From Bartonella melophagi K-2C (GTDB lineage Bacteria; Pseudomonadota; Alphaproteobacteria; Rhizobiales; Rhizobiaceae), in the NCBI RefSeq assembly GCF_000278255.1, contig NZ_JH725081.1, forward strand, positions 162,484-226,483: a stretch of 64,000 bases of DNA. Reading direction: 5' to 3'. The stretch's first letter is position 1. Each line of letters opens with the position of its first letter. Position numbers and translations under genes: made by a program. This document shows positions 50,845 through 63,736 of the stretch, one piece after another. The notes below the pieces were generated by a model. It ran no database searches. It saw nothing but the letters and a program-made list of their open reading frames with translations, and had not been told where the DNA came from.

Positions 50845-52808
50845 TAGAATGCTTGCCCTATACCCACATAAAAACCTACACGTGGATCACCTTTCTCCCG
50901 CTTAAGAGGCCAAGCCAAATCAAACCGTAAAGGACCAAGACCTGTCATGTAACGTCCCCCAATGCCTACCCCCCATTTAATATCTTGCGAAAAATCAAAA
51001 TGTGCCTTCGCCTTCACAAGACCACCATCTATAAAACTGACCAATCCTATTGTATTATTGACAGAAAGACGTAATTCAGCTGAACCTTCAACAAGTGCAT
51101 GTCCACCAATAATAGTATTATTTTTCGCCTTTATACCAATATTGTGATAAGCATAACCACGAACAGACCCTCCACCACCAGCAAAAAAAAGCATATCTGA
51201 AGGCAACTTTGTTTTATCATTCCCAATAATTGTACCAAGTTTTGTTCGTGTTGCAAAAACAAAACGATTTTGTTCATCAAGCACCCAATAAGAACGACCT
51301 TCTATTGTTATTTTCGTCACAAAATCATTAGCATGCGCTTCATATAATGGTTCAATTATCGTTTCACTATACAAACCTTTTGTCGCATTGAACTTATTAT
51401 CACGGCTATCATAAATCAAACCACTCTGTAACCCAACCATCGTAAAATTACGGCTTCCAAGATAATCATCATGCGACTGTCCATTAGAAGCTACCACAGC
51501 AAACTGCCCGGATAAATTATCATTAAAAATATGAGTAAGGCCAAACTTTCCTCTGATAGCTTGTGTTGTGTAATTATCTAAGCTATCTCGTTGCATTTTT
51601 AATTCTGTTTCAAAGTCTGTGTCAGGAGTAATTATACCAGGCTTTATTAATGTCGTTCCAAAAAGATAATTAAAATTCTTTGGATTATAAGATTTTGTTT
51701 TATGATCACCAATACCATTTATTTTAGTTTCAATTTTAAGGCGCTCTGCACGGCCAAAAAGATTGTTATGCATCCAATAAGTTTCAAAACCAGCACCATC
51801 TAATGTTGAATAGCTACCACCAACGCCAAAACGTCGTGGCTTACGTTCTTCTAAAACGAACGTCAGGGGTAAACTTCCATCAGGGTTAATTGCATCAGCC
51901 TCTTGTATATTGACAGCACGAAAAACATCAAGCCGCGCAAGCCGTTTATTAGCTTTAGCTAATGCATCAGAATCATATTGCTGACCTGGCTTTAATGCTG
52001 TTATCCATTTAACATAATCTGAATCCATGTGTGGTTGTTCACTCACATTGCGCACACTCAAAGAACCATAATAAGCTTTTTGCCCAGGATCAGTTACAAT
52101 CTGCGCATCAATAAGGTGCGTAGTGTGATCAGCAACCACATCACGGCTCACAATGTTAACTTTAGCATGTCCATGTCGACGCCACCCTTCAATTACCCAT
52201 CGTTCTGCCTTAAAAATAGTCTCAGATTTTGCAACAGCCCCAATCTTATAACCCAACTCTTCGACTGAAGGCATTGAATTTGTTTTTTTTATAAATGGAG
52301 CAGCCCCTGTGATACTTGCGGCACTAAAAACATATTGTGGCCCAGCATCAACTATAATAACAACGGTAGATTGAACTGGCAATTGAGTCATAGGAGACAA
52401 ATCAGCAACTTCCAGACCATTAATCTTAATACTAATAACACCCCCGTAACGTCCGTCAGCATAAAGAGCAGAAAGAATGGCTTGATAATTTGAACGAGCT
52501 TTAGCCAACAAACCAGAAGAACTAGAAACTGCTTTATCTTGATCAGCAACAAGAGAAGACACGTCTTTAACTATTTGAGCCCCTACTTGCGGTGCACCTT
52601 GTGGTACAACAACTTCAACTTGATAAAATTTTTCCGTACCACTCATATCACCTGAAGAAAGATTTGGCTTTTTTTTACCCCACAAATGAATGCCAAAAAG
52701 CTCAAACGCCGCAAGTGATTGCGGAAAAGCAAAAATTAAACATAAGCCCACAAATACGCTGCATATAGTTTTTGATTTCGATGAAACTTTTTTCTGACAT
52801 ATTACCAA
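50844..52808 (-). CDS. tamA: Outer-membrane translocation and assembly component TamA
   Basis: 654 residues. The signal peptide is about 1-34. Three POTRA-like modules lie in the periplasmic part (about 60-320), followed by an Omp85-type 16-strand barrel with GGGGSVRGYAYHNIG, the conserved (V/I)RG(Y/F) lid-loop motif, near residue 545. The terminal phenylalanine (VGIGQAF) fits outer-membrane insertion. Length and the adjacent tamB separate it from BamA. In Bartonella, autotransporter and adhesin assembly would be natural clients (inference). Confidence 0.93.
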   Translation of the reverse strand: MVICQKKVSSKSKTICSVFVGLCLIFAFPQSLAAFELFGIHLWGKKKPNLSSGDMSGTEKFYQVEVVVPQGAPQVGAQIVKDVSSLVADQDKAVSSSSGLLAKARSNYQAILSALYADGRYGGVISIKINGLEVADLSPMTQLPVQSTVVIIVDAGPQYVFSAASITGAAPFIKKTNSMPSVEELGYKIGAVAKSETIFKAERWVIEGWRRHGHAKVNIVSRDVVADHTTHLIDAQIVTDPGQKAYYGSLSVRNVSEQPHMDSDYVKWITALKPGQQYDSDALAKANKRLARLDVFRAVNIQEADAINPDGSLPLTFVLEERKPRRFGVGGSYSTLDGAGFETYWMHNNLFGRAERLKIETKINGIGDHKTKSYNPKNFNYLFGTTLIKPGIITPDTDFETELKMQRDSLDNYTTQAIRGKFGLTHIFNDNLSGQFAVVASNGQSHDDYLGSRNFTMVGLQSGLIYDSRDNKFNATKGLYSETIIEPLYEAHANDFVTKITIEGRSYWVLDEQNRFVFATRTKLGTIIGNDKTKLPSDMLFFAGGGGSVRGYAYHNIGIKAKNNTIIGGHALVEGSAELRLSVNNTIGLVSFIDGGLVKAKAHFDFSQDIKWGVGIGGRYMTGLGPLRFDLAWPLKREKGDPRVGFYVGIGQAF

Positions 52809-53220
52809 ATCAGATACTCTTAAAATAAATATTCTATAGTATGTTTTTTATACATAACATCCAAAAAGAAAATAAATATGTCTATTTTTTAAATTCTTCA
52901 CGCATTTGATTATATCAAACAATATTTTTATGGTGATATCGTATCATTTTCCTGTGTTTATAAGCCTCTGATATTATAAAAACAAATAGTCTACTTTTGC
53001 TTTTTTTAAACATCCTTATTAGCTCATTCTATAATATCTTGAGCCGTAATATTATTATAATTAAATTTATGTAAATCTCCATCTGTAACTATGCCATACA
53101 ACTTGTATATATTTATTTATACAAATAAATTGCTTCATCAAAAGCACTATACACAAATCCTGCTTGATTTTTATAGGCAGATATGATTGTTTTTTCGCAA
53201 TCAAAAAAAGGGGGAAATTT
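52809..53220. other. Gene-free interval between divergent tamA and comM
   Basis: AT-rich. A small TTGTATA/TATACAA dyad lies near 53103-53125; no promoter is convincing. AAGGGGG(A) at about 53208-53214 is the comM ribosome binding site. Confidence 0.45.
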
Positions 53221-54753
53221 ATGGTTGCGCGTGTTACAACAATTGCTTTTCGTGGCTTAGAAGCAATCCCTGTTGATGTACAGGTTATGATTGCTCCTGG
53301 TAGGATAGGAATGGCTATTGTTGGATTGGCAGATAAAGCTATCGCAGAAAGCCGTGAACGTGTGCAAGCAGCCCTGCATGCTTGTGGACTTTCCATGCCT
53401 AACAAACGAGTTACGATTAATCTTGCACCAGCTGATTTACCTAAAGAAGGCTCACATTATGATCTCCCCATTGCAATAGGCTTAATGCTTGCTATGGGAC
53501 TTCTTCCCCCAAAAATAGCACAAAATTATATCATTTTAGGAGAATTATCACTGGATGGATCTATTACTGCTGTCAACGGGGTTTTACCAACCGCAATGAC
53601 AGCTTTATCACTTAATAAAGGGTTAATTTGTCCCCATCAATGCGGACCTGAAGCTGCATGGGCAAATGCAGATATGGATATTCTCGCACCCGATACACTT
53701 CTTGCTATTGTCAACCACTTTAAAGGAACACAAATCCTAAAGCGTCCACAACCACGCCAATATACAATCCAAACTGAGTTACCAGATCTTTGTGAGATTA
53801 AAGGACAAAAAGCTGCCAAACGTGCTTTAGAAGTATGCGCAGCTGGACGGCATAACCTTTTATTTGTAGGTCCTCCTGGCGCAGGAAAATCTATGTTAGC
53901 TCAATGCTTACCTTCTATTTTACCGCCTCTTGATAATCGTGAACTTTTAGATGTTTGTTTGATTGCCTCTATTACCGGAGAAACAGTACACAATACTATT
54001 TCACGCCACCGTCCCTTTCGCTCTCCTCATCATTCTGCTTCCATGGCAGCAATAATTGGTGGTGGGCTCAAAGGAAAACCAGGAGAAGTAACACTTGCGC
54101 ATAATGGTGTTTTATTTCTCGATGAATTGCCTGAATTTTCTCCACAAGTCCTTGATTCTCTTCGTCAACCCTTAGAAAGTGGAGAATGTATTGTTGCCCG
54201 CGCTAACCACCATATTAGTTATCCCGCTCGCATCCAGCTCATTGCTGCAATGAATCCTTGTCGATGTGGCATGGCAGGCGAAGAAGGCCATGTTTGTGCT
54301 AAAGGTCCACGCTGTCAGAACGATTATCAAGCTCGTATTTCTAACCCTTTGCTCGATCGAATTGACTTACGCATTTGTGTGCCTGCTCTAACAGCTATGG
54401 ATCTCATGCAACCAGAACAGTCCGAAAAAAGCTGTGATGTTGCAAAACGCGTTGCACGAACCCGTGTTATTCAAGCCAAACGTTTTGCAAAATTGGGCCT
54501 TGGTCATATTCGCACTAACGGTGATTGCCCTGGCAAAATTATTGAACAAATTGCTATTCCAGATCAAAGTGCGACCACATTGCTACAAGATATTAGTGAA
54601 AAAATGTGCTTTTCTGCACGTGCTTATCACCGTATCCTCAAAGTTGCACGCACTATCGCTGATCTTGATGAAGTAGATCAACTTTCACGTCATCATCTTG
54701 CAGAAGCCATTTCCTATCGATTAAACAATGAAAAATTAACAACTATTAGTTAA
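53221..54753 (+). CDS. comM: YifB/ComM family Mg-chelatase-like AAA+ ATPase
   Basis: 510 residues from ATG 53221, chosen for the G-rich ribosome binding site and the family start MVARV.TIAFRGLE. There is an N-terminal Lon-protease-like fold with PADLPKEGSHYDLPIA. The AAA+ core has Walker A VGPPGAGKSML near 217-227, Walker B GVLFLDELPEF near 300 and the sensor AAMNPCRCG. A C-terminal Mg-chelatase domain carries FSARAYHRILKVARTIADL. ComM acts in branch migration during natural transformation in some bacteria. No other competence gene is present, so the role here is open. Confidence 0.92.
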   Translation: MVARVTTIAFRGLEAIPVDVQVMIAPGRIGMAIVGLADKAIAESRERVQAALHACGLSMPNKRVTINLAPADLPKEGSHYDLPIAIGLMLAMGLLPPKIAQNYIILGELSLDGSITAVNGVLPTAMTALSLNKGLICPHQCGPEAAWANADMDILAPDTLLAIVNHFKGTQILKRPQPRQYTIQTELPDLCEIKGQKAAKRALEVCAAGRHNLLFVGPPGAGKSMLAQCLPSILPPLDNRELLDVCLIASITGETVHNTISRHRPFRSPHHSASMAAIIGGGLKGKPGEVTLAHNGVLFLDELPEFSPQVLDSLRQPLESGECIVARANHHISYPARIQLIAAMNPCRCGMAGEEGHVCAKGPRCQNDYQARISNPLLDRIDLRICVPALTAMDLMQPEQSEKSCDVAKRVARTRVIQAKRFAKLGLGHIRTNGDCPGKIIEQIAIPDQSATTLLQDISEKMCFSARAYHRILKVARTIADLDEVDQLSRHHLAEAISYRLNNEKLTTIS

Positions 54754-57865
<3,112 letters not shown>

Positions 57866-57981
57866 AAATACTTTTTTGTTTTAAGCTTAAGCGCCATAGG
57901 TTTTGCGTATTACTTTTTTGTATGTAAGAATTTTCTCTATTCTTCATTTACATAAAAGAAAAATAAGGAAGGTCGTCACAT

Positions 57982-58764
57982 ATGCCAGCTGAAATGAAAC
58001 GCATAGGGGCTGACGGTGGCATGGAATATTCTTTTGGTTTCACAAAAGTTGATGAAATGCAAAAGCAGTCTATGGTCGATGATGTATTTCATTCTGTTGC
58101 GACAAACTATGACAAAATGAATGACATTATGTCTCTTGGGCTGCACCGTATGTGGAAAAATTCCATGGTTGCATGGCTCTCTCCACCAGCGATTTCGGGC
58201 TGGAAAATTCTTGATGTAGCTGGTGGTACTGGTGATATCGCTTTTCGTATTCTCAATGCTTCACGCAAACAAGTTCACGCTACAGTACTTGATATTAATA
58301 ATTCGATGCTCAACATTGGCAAAGAGCGTGCACATAAAAATGGTCTTGCTCCTTTTATTGATTTTGTTGAAGCCAATGCAGAAGATCTTCCCTTTGAAAA
58401 TCAAAGTTTTGATGCTTATACAATTGCTTTTGGAATTCGCAATGTGCCACATATTGATAAAGCTCTTAAGCAAGCTTTGCGTGTTTTAAAGCCGGGCGGA
58501 CGTTTTTTATGTTTAGAGTTTTCAAATGTCGAAATGCCTTTTCTTGATAAAATTTATGACCTTTGGTCTTTTTATGCCATTCCTCAACTTGGTCAACTCA
58601 TTACTGGTGATGGCGATGCCTATCGTTATTTGGTTGAATCCATTCGTAAATTTCCCAAACAAGACGATTTTGCCCATATGATTAGTCGTGCAGGTTTCTC
58701 GCGAGTATCGTATCGCAACCTAACCGGTGCTATTGCAGCATTACATTCAGGCTGGAAGATCTGA
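57982..58764 (+). CDS. ubiE: Ubiquinone/menaquinone biosynthesis C-methyltransferase
   Basis: 260 residues. SAM-binding motif I is [16 protein letters not shown] near 75-90, with the family motifs [21 protein letters not shown] and [22 protein letters not shown]. It methylates the quinone ring at C-2. AAGGAAGG precedes the ATG. ubiB begins three bases after the stop, giving an operon for ubiquinone synthesis. Confidence 0.96.
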   Translation: MPAEMKRIGADGGMEYSFGFTKVDEMQKQSMVDDVFHSVATNYDKMNDIMSLGLHRMWKNSMVAWLSPPAISGWKILDVAGGTGDIAFRILNASRKQVHATVLDINNSMLNIGKERAHKNGLAPFIDFVEANAEDLPFENQSFDAYTIAFGIRNVPHIDKALKQALRVLKPGGRFLCLEFSNVEMPFLDKIYDLWSFYAIPQLGQLITGDGDAYRYLVESIRKFPKQDDFAHMISRAGFSRVSYRNLTGAIAALHSGWKI

Positions 58765-58767
58765 AAA

Positions 58768-60354
58768 ATGGTACAAATTTCTGCTTATTTTCAACTTATG
58801 CGTGCAGGATGGATTTTAGCGCGTGAGGGTGTCCTTAGTGCTCTTCCAAGAGAAGGTCTTCATGGCCCTCTGGCGACATGTCATCATATAGCAAGAATTT
58901 TAGCACGGCGTAAAACAAAAAAGAAGCACCGGTCTGAAAATATGTCACACGCCATTAATAAGCTTGGCCCCTCTTATATTAAGCTTGGTCAATTTCTTGC
59001 CACCCGACCTGACATTGTAGGGCGTGATATTGCTAAAGATCTGGCACAGCTACAAGACTGTGTCCAAACATTTCCTTGTACTGCAGCTATTGTTCAAATT
59101 GAAAGTTCGCTAGGTCGCCCTATGGATGATTTATTCATAGACTTCTGTCCGCCTATTGCTGCTGCTTCTGTTGCCCAAGTTCATCCAGCTGAATATTATG
59201 ATGAAACAGGTCATAAAAAAAAATGTGCCGTTAAAGTTATCCGCCCCAATATCAGAAATCGTTTTGCCAAAGATCTTAAAAGTTTCTACCTTATTGCCCG
59301 TTTGCAAGAGCGTTATATTCCCGCTTCTCGACGTTTACGCCCTGTTCGTGTGGTTGAAACTTTGGCACAAACTACCCGTATTGAAATGGATTTACGCTTA
59401 GAAGCAGCTGCTCTATCAGAAATGGCTGAAAATATTCAAAATGATGTAGGTTTTCGGGTGCCTCTTGTTGATTGGGAAAGAACAGGGCGCGATGTTTTAA
59501 CGATGGAATGGATTGATGGCATAAAAATGTCTAATATTCCAGCACTTAAAGAAGCAGGTTTTGATTTAAAAAATTTAGCAACCACGCTTATTCAATCTTT
59601 CCTTCGCCACACACTACGGGATGGTTTTTTTCATGCTGATATGCATCCTGGTAATTTATTTGTAGATCGGCAAGGGTGTATTGTTGCAGTTGATTTAGGA
59701 ATTACAGGGCGGCTTAGTAAAAAAGAAAAATATTTCCTCGCTGAAATTCTTTATGGTTTTATTACTCGTGATTACTATCGAGTGGCACGTGCCCACTTTG
59801 AAGCAGGATATGTACCACCTCATCACAGTATTGAAAGTTTTGCTCAAGCCAACCGAGCTATTGGTGAGCCTATTCACGGACAATCAGCGCAAAGCATTTC
59901 CATGGCCAAATTACTCACACTTTTGTTTGAAGTTACTGAATTATTTGACATGAAAACCCGACCTGAACTTTTGTTGCTGCAAAAAACTATGATTGTTGTA
60001 GAAGGTGTAGCTCGTACATTGGACCCAGCTTTTAATATGTGGAAAGCCTCCGAACCAGTTGTTAAAGAATGGATTGGCAAAAATTTAGGACCTATGGGGC
60101 TTATCCAAGATTTTAATGAGGGAGCACAAGCATTGTTTTCACTAGCACGTCAAACACCAAAATTAGTAAAAAACTTTCAACGTATAGAAGAAAATCTCAG
60201 CCAAATAACAAAAACAGGACTGTATCTTTCCCCTCCCACCTTTAAGCACTTTGTTTTCGAACAAAATCGTAATCACCGTTATAGCCGTTATAATTTATTT
60301 ATCACGACCCTTTGTCTCATTATTCTAGGCTTTTTTCTTTTTCATTTTTTCTAA
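58768..60354 (+). CDS. ubiB: UbiB protein kinase-like ubiquinone biosynthesis factor
   Basis: 528 residues. The family-specific KxGQ motif is LGPSYIKLGQFLATRPDI near 68-85, the Ala-rich loop is AAASVAQVH, and the catalytic region has FFHADMHPGNLFVD and VDLGITG in place of DFG. Two C-terminal membrane segments end the protein (LFITTLCLIILGFFLFHFF). It is the partner of UbiE; UbiB-type ATPases support extraction of ubiquinone intermediates from the membrane. Confidence 0.95.
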   Translation: MVQISAYFQLMRAGWILAREGVLSALPREGLHGPLATCHHIARILARRKTKKKHRSENMSHAINKLGPSYIKLGQFLATRPDIVGRDIAKDLAQLQDCVQTFPCTAAIVQIESSLGRPMDDLFIDFCPPIAAASVAQVHPAEYYDETGHKKKCAVKVIRPNIRNRFAKDLKSFYLIARLQERYIPASRRLRPVRVVETLAQTTRIEMDLRLEAAALSEMAENIQNDVGFRVPLVDWERTGRDVLTMEWIDGIKMSNIPALKEAGFDLKNLATTLIQSFLRHTLRDGFFHADMHPGNLFVDRQGCIVAVDLGITGRLSKKEKYFLAEILYGFITRDYYRVARAHFEAGYVPPHHSIESFAQANRAIGEPIHGQSAQSISMAKLLTLLFEVTELFDMKTRPELLLLQKTMIVVEGVARTLDPAFNMWKASEPVVKEWIGKNLGPMGLIQDFNEGAQALFSLARQTPKLVKNFQRIEENLSQITKTGLYLSPPTFKHFVFEQNRNHRYSRYNLFITTLCLIILGFFLFHFF

Positions 60355-60370
60355 TTTGCTTAATATGCTA

Positions 60371-60415
60371 AAAAGAATAAAGTTTATGAAATCATTGAAA
60401 TCACTTTATTCCTTT
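60371..60415 (+). promoter_or_regulatory. Inverted repeat in front of the RHH-coaBC fusion gene
   Basis: Arms AAAAGAATAAAGT (60371-60383) and ACTTTATTCCTTT (60403-60415) are complementary at 12 of 13 positions. The 19-nt centre contains the direct repeat TGAAATCA twice with one base between. It ends 11 bp before the ATG and overlaps the GGAAG ribosome binding site region. Because the encoded protein starts with a FitA-like operator-binding domain, an autoregulatory operator is a reasonable guess. Confidence 0.5.
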
Positions 60416-60426
60416 GGAAGCATTTT

Positions 60427-61821
60427 ATGGCCAGTATCACTATCCGTAATCTTTCACCTGAAACCAAAGCAATGTTGCGCACAAGGTCTGCACAAAATGG
60501 TGTTTCTATGGAAGAAGAAGCCCGTCGTTTGTTAAGTAATCCCAGCGCATTATCCATACCACCATTACAAGCAAGTACTGTCGAAATGCAATCATTGCAA
60601 TCAAAATCTGTGCTTCTCATTATCGGCGGTGGAATTGCTGCCTATAAAGCACTTGATTTGATTCGTCGTTTACAAGAACGTGGAGCGCATTTGAACATTA
60701 TTATGACAAAAGCGGCTCAAAAATTTGTTACCCTCTTAGCAGCTGAAGCTCTGAATGGTGGTGCTGTATATAGTGATTTATTTTCACGTGAAAAAGATCA
60801 TGATATTAGTCATATTCGGCTAGCACGTAATGCTGATTTAATTATTTTAGCACCAGCTAGTGCTAATCGTATTGCAAAAATGGCCGTCGGTATAGCAGAT
60901 GATCTAGCTGGTTGTGTGCTTTTAGCAGCACGTTGTCCACTTTTGATTGCTCCAGCTATGAATCCGGCTATGTGGGCTCATCCTGCAACTGTACGTAATG
61001 TCGCACAATTGCATGCCGATGGGGTTCATATAGTAGGACCAGAAAGTGGTAAAATGGCTGAACGAGATGAAATAGGTTATGGACGTATGAGTGACCCTTT
61101 AACCATTGTAGCCTCAGTAGAAACTCTTTTGAGAGAGCAAGAAAAACCGCTTTCTGGTCGTCATTTTATTGTTACTTCTGGCCCCACATACGAACCAATT
61201 GACCCGATGCGTTATCTTGCCAATCGCTCCTCAGGCAAACAAGGCCATGCAATTGCAACAGCTTTAGCCAACTTGGGAGCTGTAGTAACACTTATTTGTG
61301 GACCTGTTAATCTTCCTGATCCACAAAATGTAAAAACTATTCACGTGGAAACGGCTTGTCAGATGTTAGAAGCTGTTCAAGCTGCACTACCCGCTGATGG
61401 TGCTATTTTTGTTGCTGCTGTTTGCGATTGGCGTAGCCAAACGCAATCTTTACAAAAAATCAAAAAGGAGAATAACAAAATCCCACCATCTTTGCATATG
61501 GTTGAAAATCCTGATATTTTGGCAACTATCGGTCACGCTTCAAACCGACCCCCACTCGTGATTGGTTTTGCTGCTGAAACATGTGACATTATTGTGAACG
61601 CACAAAAAAAATGTGTTCAAAAAGGAGCAGATTTCATTCTTGCAAACGATGTTTCTCTCCACACTGATGGAACAAGCGTAATGGGTGGAGATACAAACAA
61701 AATTTGTCTGGTCAGTAAAAAAACTGTTGAACAATGGCCATGTATGAGTAAACAACAAGTAGCTAAAAAATTAGCAAAGATTATTGTGTCATTTTTTCAT
61801 TCTCTTTCCACCACTGATTAA
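60427..61821 (+). CDS. coaBC: CoaBC (phosphopantothenoylcysteine synthetase/decarboxylase) with N-terminal FitA-like ribbon-helix-helix domain
   Basis: 464 residues. Residues 1-37 (ASITIRNLSPETKAML.., MEEEARRLL) have the pattern of the FitA/VapB-type RHH antitoxin domain. After a ~22-residue Ser/Gln linker, the CoaC flavodoxin-like domain starts at about 60 (KSVLLIIGGGIAAYKALDLI). It has the catalytic His in ISHIRLARNAD and the APAMNPAMW motif. The substrate clamp SGKMAERDEIGYGRM lacks the Cys of the E. coli enzyme. CoaB (about 245-460) carries TSGPTYEPIDPMRYLANRSSGKQG, AAVCDWR and GFAAET. Together they convert phosphopantothenate to phosphopantetheine in CoA synthesis. No PIN toxin gene is adjacent. 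A GGAAG lies eight bases before the ATG, which supports translation of the fused form. Confidence 0.93.
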   Translation: MASITIRNLSPETKAMLRTRSAQNGVSMEEEARRLLSNPSALSIPPLQASTVEMQSLQSKSVLLIIGGGIAAYKALDLIRRLQERGAHLNIIMTKAAQKFVTLLAAEALNGGAVYSDLFSREKDHDISHIRLARNADLIILAPASANRIAKMAVGIADDLAGCVLLAARCPLLIAPAMNPAMWAHPATVRNVAQLHADGVHIVGPESGKMAERDEIGYGRMSDPLTIVASVETLLREQEKPLSGRHFIVTSGPTYEPIDPMRYLANRSSGKQGHAIATALANLGAVVTLICGPVNLPDPQNVKTIHVETACQMLEAVQAALPADGAIFVAAVCDWRSQTQSLQKIKKENNKIPPSLHMVENPDILATIGHASNRPPLVIGFAAETCDIIVNAQKKCVQKGADFILANDVSLHTDGTSVMGGDTNKICLVSKKTVEQWPCMSKQQVAKKLAKIIVSFFHSLSTTD

Positions 61822-62049
61822 AAGAAGAAAGAGCTTCTTGTTTCAATAAAAATAAAAATTTTTAAAAGTTGATGATGTTTTAAAAACACAACATAAAATA
61901 AGAGATAAATTTTAATTAATACAATTTACGTAAGGACCATATAATTTACCAAACAGAGCTTATATAAAACACCATTAATACAGGCTATGATGATGTTATT
62001 TATTTAATCTATCTCTTGTTTTCTATTCTTCTCTTCTTATCTATCGTTT

Positions 62050-62769
62050 ATGATTTTTACCGCTACTTATTTGGCTCTAAAACGCCTTTCTACCCCGCAA
62101 TATTGCATCATGATGTTAAAAATTTTGGGGCTTACTTGTATTGTTTTCATCATTATATGGCTACTCATACACAAGCTTTTTATGCCTTATCTTTGGCTTT
62201 GGATTACGCATTTTTTTCCCATATTAACAGATTGGATAGGATTATTAAAACTTAGCACATTAATCATTCTTAACTTTGCCCTAGCTTTTTTGGCGCCTTT
62301 TCTGATTGCTCCAACTACCGCTATAATTGGTAGCTTTTTCGTTGATGCCGCCGCTGAAATTATTGAAAAAGAAGATTATCCCAATGAACCTGTTGGGCAA
62401 ACTATGTCGTTTACGTCTTCGCTTATTCTCTCTTTAAAATTTGCTGTCATAAGCTTTTTAGGTAACGCAATTGCCTTTATTTTATTTTTCATACCAGGTG
62501 TTAATTTGATCGCTTTTTACGTTATTAATGGCTATATGTTAGGTCGTGAATATTTTTTGCTCTCTGCTTATCGTTTTCAATCCCAGAAAGAAGCCCATAG
62601 TTTCTTACGCATCCATCATATGACAGTATTTTGGGCTGGTTTAGTGATTGCGTTTTTCGTTTCTATTCCCATTGTTAATTTAGTAACACCACTTTTTGCA
62701 GCTGCCTTCATGACATATTTATATAAAATGCTTCCCCATAATCACTCTACACTTATTACATTAAAATAA
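62050..62769 (+). CDS. EI24/CysZ-like integral membrane protein
   Basis: 239 residues with about five to six membrane segments. The EI24 pattern is visible: AFLAPFLIAPTTAIIGSFFVDAAAEIIE, then FFIPGVNLIAFYVINGYMLGREYFLLSAYR, the conserved GR.YF/L element. Members act as sulfate permeases (CysZ) or are uncharacterised; no sulfur-assimilation genes are nearby, so the substrate is unknown. No Shine-Dalgarno is evident, but the frame is closed 45 bp upstream by TAA and the ATG start fits homologues. Confidence 0.82.
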   Translation: MIFTATYLALKRLSTPQYCIMMLKILGLTCIVFIIIWLLIHKLFMPYLWLWITHFFPILTDWIGLLKLSTLIILNFALAFLAPFLIAPTTAIIGSFFVDAAAEIIEKEDYPNEPVGQTMSFTSSLILSLKFAVISFLGNAIAFILFFIPGVNLIAFYVINGYMLGREYFLLSAYRFQSQKEAHSFLRIHHMTVFWAGLVIAFFVSIPIVNLVTPLFAAAFMTYLYKMLPHNHSTLITLK

Positions 62770-63736
62770 CTCACATCCAAAAAATAATTTATACTCAATC
62801 AAGTCAAATAGTCGACCTACGAAAGAGGCATTTCATTCCGGAATTAATTTTATATTTAATGTAATCTGACGATACTAAAAAATACAAAATTACATATTTT
62901 AAACATGATAATCTATTGAAATAATTAATTTTATTAATAAAATGTGTTTATTTTATTGGTTTTATTTTTCTCATAAAAGTACAGCTTAAGCTGGTAATAC
63001 TTGTAATTGAGATTATCATGCCGCTTTTAAAGCCATATACTTATAAATTAATGATTCAAAGCACTACATCATGTATTCATAAATTGAAGCATATTTTTAA
63101 AAAATTCATTTTTATGAACAGCATTTTCCCATATAAATTTTTGCTCTCATTATTTCATAAGTTATTATAATGCTATAGTATTAAAGTTCTTTTGGCTGAA
63201 AATTTACATTATTCGGTTGATAATTTAATCTTTGTTGACTTATCACAAAAAACAGATGAAAAATTTTCCTGCTAAAATGAATAATGAAATTTTATTTTAT
63301 CTATCAATATCTCAACAGTCAGTAACAAACAGATATCAAAAATTTTGCAAAATAGTTCAAATTTTAGCTATTATGTTTTTGCAGTAAATGTCATTAATCA
63401 AATATTAAAGGAAATATCTTTGATTAACCAGAGTAACTCTACAATTAAAGTGACCAAACAATACATCCTTACCTGCCGCAATAGGATTTAATATTCAAAT
63501 AAACAAGCAAACTATATTGCTAAAATTGTTAACAGATTTATTAAAGGAAATACTCTCAACTCATGCCATTGTTGCTCTATTAATAAACAAGGGAAGCTAA
63601 AATGATATATTGAAAGCTAACACTGGTAAAAAAATAAAACAAATAGTTGATTAATCAGTCAAAAGAATCCGACTATTCAATCCCAATATGCCCTTAAGCC
63701 ATATAAAGTGTATAACATCTAAAGGGAGGTTACCAA
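62770..63736. other. Gene-free interval upstream of accD
   Basis: Very AT-rich. No gene, RNA or strong hairpin is supported. In many Rhizobiales the tryptophan genes (trpF-trpB-trpA) stand just before accD; none is legible here, consistent with loss of tryptophan synthesis in Bartonella. Confidence 0.5.

Noticed and set aside
61824-61850. Hairpin AAGAAG/CTTCTT after coaBC as a terminator
   Set aside because: Only six pairs, mostly A/T, and the following sequence is A-rich, not T-rich.
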